A stretch of DNA of 22,802 nucleotides. Origin: Kitasatospora phosalacinea (lineage in GTDB: Bacteria; Actinomycetota; Actinomycetes; Streptomycetales; Streptomycetaceae). The translations under genes and the position numbers were made by a program. Where the stretch lies: positions 1 through 22,802 of the forward strand of contig NZ_JNWZ01000100.1 in assembly GCF_000716545.1 (NCBI RefSeq), written 5' to 3'. The stretch's first letter is position 1. Each line of letters starts with the position of its first letter. The notes under the pieces were generated by a model. It searched no databases, had not been told where the DNA came from, and worked only from the letters and a program-made list of their open reading frames with translations. Positions 22,124 through 22,802 of this stretch are shown piece after piece.

Positions 22124-22795
22124 GTGAACGTCCTGCTCTCCGGCATCGTCGGCTCCACCGCGTACGGCCTGGCGCACCCCGGCTCCGACCTCGACCGGCT
22201 GGGCCTGTTCGCCGCGCCCACCGTCTCCTTCCACGGCCTGCACCGCCCCGCCGAGTCGCACGTCACCACCAGCCCCGACCGCACCCTGCACGAGGCCGCC
22301 AAGTGGTGCCGGCTGGCCCTCAACGGCAACCCGACCGCCACCGAACTGGTGTGGCTGCCCGAGGAGTCGTACGAGGTGCGGACGCCGCTCGGCGAGGAGT
22401 TGATCGGCCTGCGGGAGACCTTCCTGTCCGGCCCGGCGGTCCGGCGCGCCTACCTGGGCTACGCCGACCAGCAGTTCCGCAAGCTCACCGCCCGCGACCG
22501 CACCGACCCGGCGGGCCGGGCCAGGGCCGCCAAGCACGCCAGGCACCTGGTCCGCCTGGTCCGCCAGGGCGTCACCCTGCACGAGACGGGCCGGCTGGAG
22601 ATCCGGCTCCCCGATCCCGAGCACGTCCGCGCCCTCGGCGAGCGCTACGCCGACCGCCCCGAGGAGGCCGCCACCCTCCTCGCCGACGCCGCGACCCGCT
22701 TCGACCGCCCCGGCGTCCTCCCCGCCGCCGCCGACGAACGCCCCGCCGAAGCCTGGCTCCACCGCGTCCGAACCGCCCACCTCCCCCCGGCCTGA
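22124..22795 (+). CDS. RlaP-like nucleotidyltransferase domain protein
   Basis: The 223-residue protein begins with the polymerase-beta-type nucleotidyltransferase motif GSTAYGLAHPGSDLDRLGLF (10-29), with metal-ligand Asp at 22 and 24. It continues with the ALNGNPTATELVWLPEESYE and SGPAVRRAYLGYADQQFRKL segments seen in the RlaP/PF10127 family of predicted nucleotidyltransferases. These are proposed to act in RNA repair or modification, but no ligase or phosphatase partner is visible here. The GTG start has GAGGAGG 9 nt upstream. The gene is complete, ending just before the right edge of the window. Confidence 0.88.
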   Translation: MNVLLSGIVGSTAYGLAHPGSDLDRLGLFAAPTVSFHGLHRPAESHVTTSPDRTLHEAAKWCRLALNGNPTATELVWLPEESYEVRTPLGEELIGLRETFLSGPAVRRAYLGYADQQFRKLTARDRTDPAGRARAAKHARHLVRLVRQGVTLHETGRLEIRLPDPEHVRALGERYADRPEEAATLLADAATRFDRPGVLPAAADERPAEAWLHRVRTAHLPPA

Positions 22796-22802
22796 CCCCC
22801 GC

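Overview
The window is very GC-rich with strong G/C preference at third codon positions, actinobacterial protein families, a tRNA-Glu/Asp/Phe cluster and no rRNA or replication genes. It looks like chromosomal DNA of a Streptomyces or Kitasatospora relative (inference from composition and gene families; no database was searched).

Layout. (1) 1-3298: a leftward, translationally overlapping four-gene cassette (XRE repressor, ImmA/IrrE metallopeptidase, 7-TM MAB_1171c/DUF6545-type membrane protein, MpaB-type oxygenase that runs off the left edge), followed by a structured divergent intergenic region. (2) 3299-6242: a GT2 glycosyltransferase converging on a secreted N-acetylmuramoyl-L-alanine amidase. 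(3) 6366-10540: three TetR-family regulators, each divergent from a small membrane protein, a VOC/glyoxalase-fold protein or an MDR oxidoreductase. Each divergent gap carries palindromes overlapping promoter-like elements. (4) 10409-13190: an accessory patch with less biased third-position GC: a 3'-decayed gene, a large uncharacterised protein and a two-gene toxin-antitoxin module with a palindromic operator, ending next to tRNA-Phe. (5) 13197-13562: tRNA-Glu, tRNA-Asp and tRNA-Phe transcribed leftward from one promoter to one terminator. (6) 13612-18326: a small zincin-like metallopeptidase, a Pro/Ser-rich lipoprotein, a DEAD-box RNA helicase with a structured 5' leader and an RGG-like tail, a microbial-type poly(ADP-ribose) glycohydrolase and a small membrane protein. 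(7) 18455-22795: LtrA-type membrane protein, tyrosine phosphatase, SDR oxidoreductase, transglutaminase-like protein and an RlaP-like nucleotidyltransferase. A 15-unit GCCGGA hexanucleotide repeat separates the phosphatase from the SDR.

Most notable observations: an exact 71-bp tandem duplication in the helicase tail that should break the frame, with the frame restored downstream so that 24 residues are read in a foreign frame; the regulator/protease/7-TM/oxygenase cassette, which has the architecture of a signal-responsive switch; the toxin-antitoxin pair whose antitoxin looks like a Phd-HicB fusion; a possible attenuator leader on the helicase gene; and several genes apparently read from leaderless mRNAs, including one TetR gene whose start codon lies at the predicted transcription start inside a palindromic operator region.
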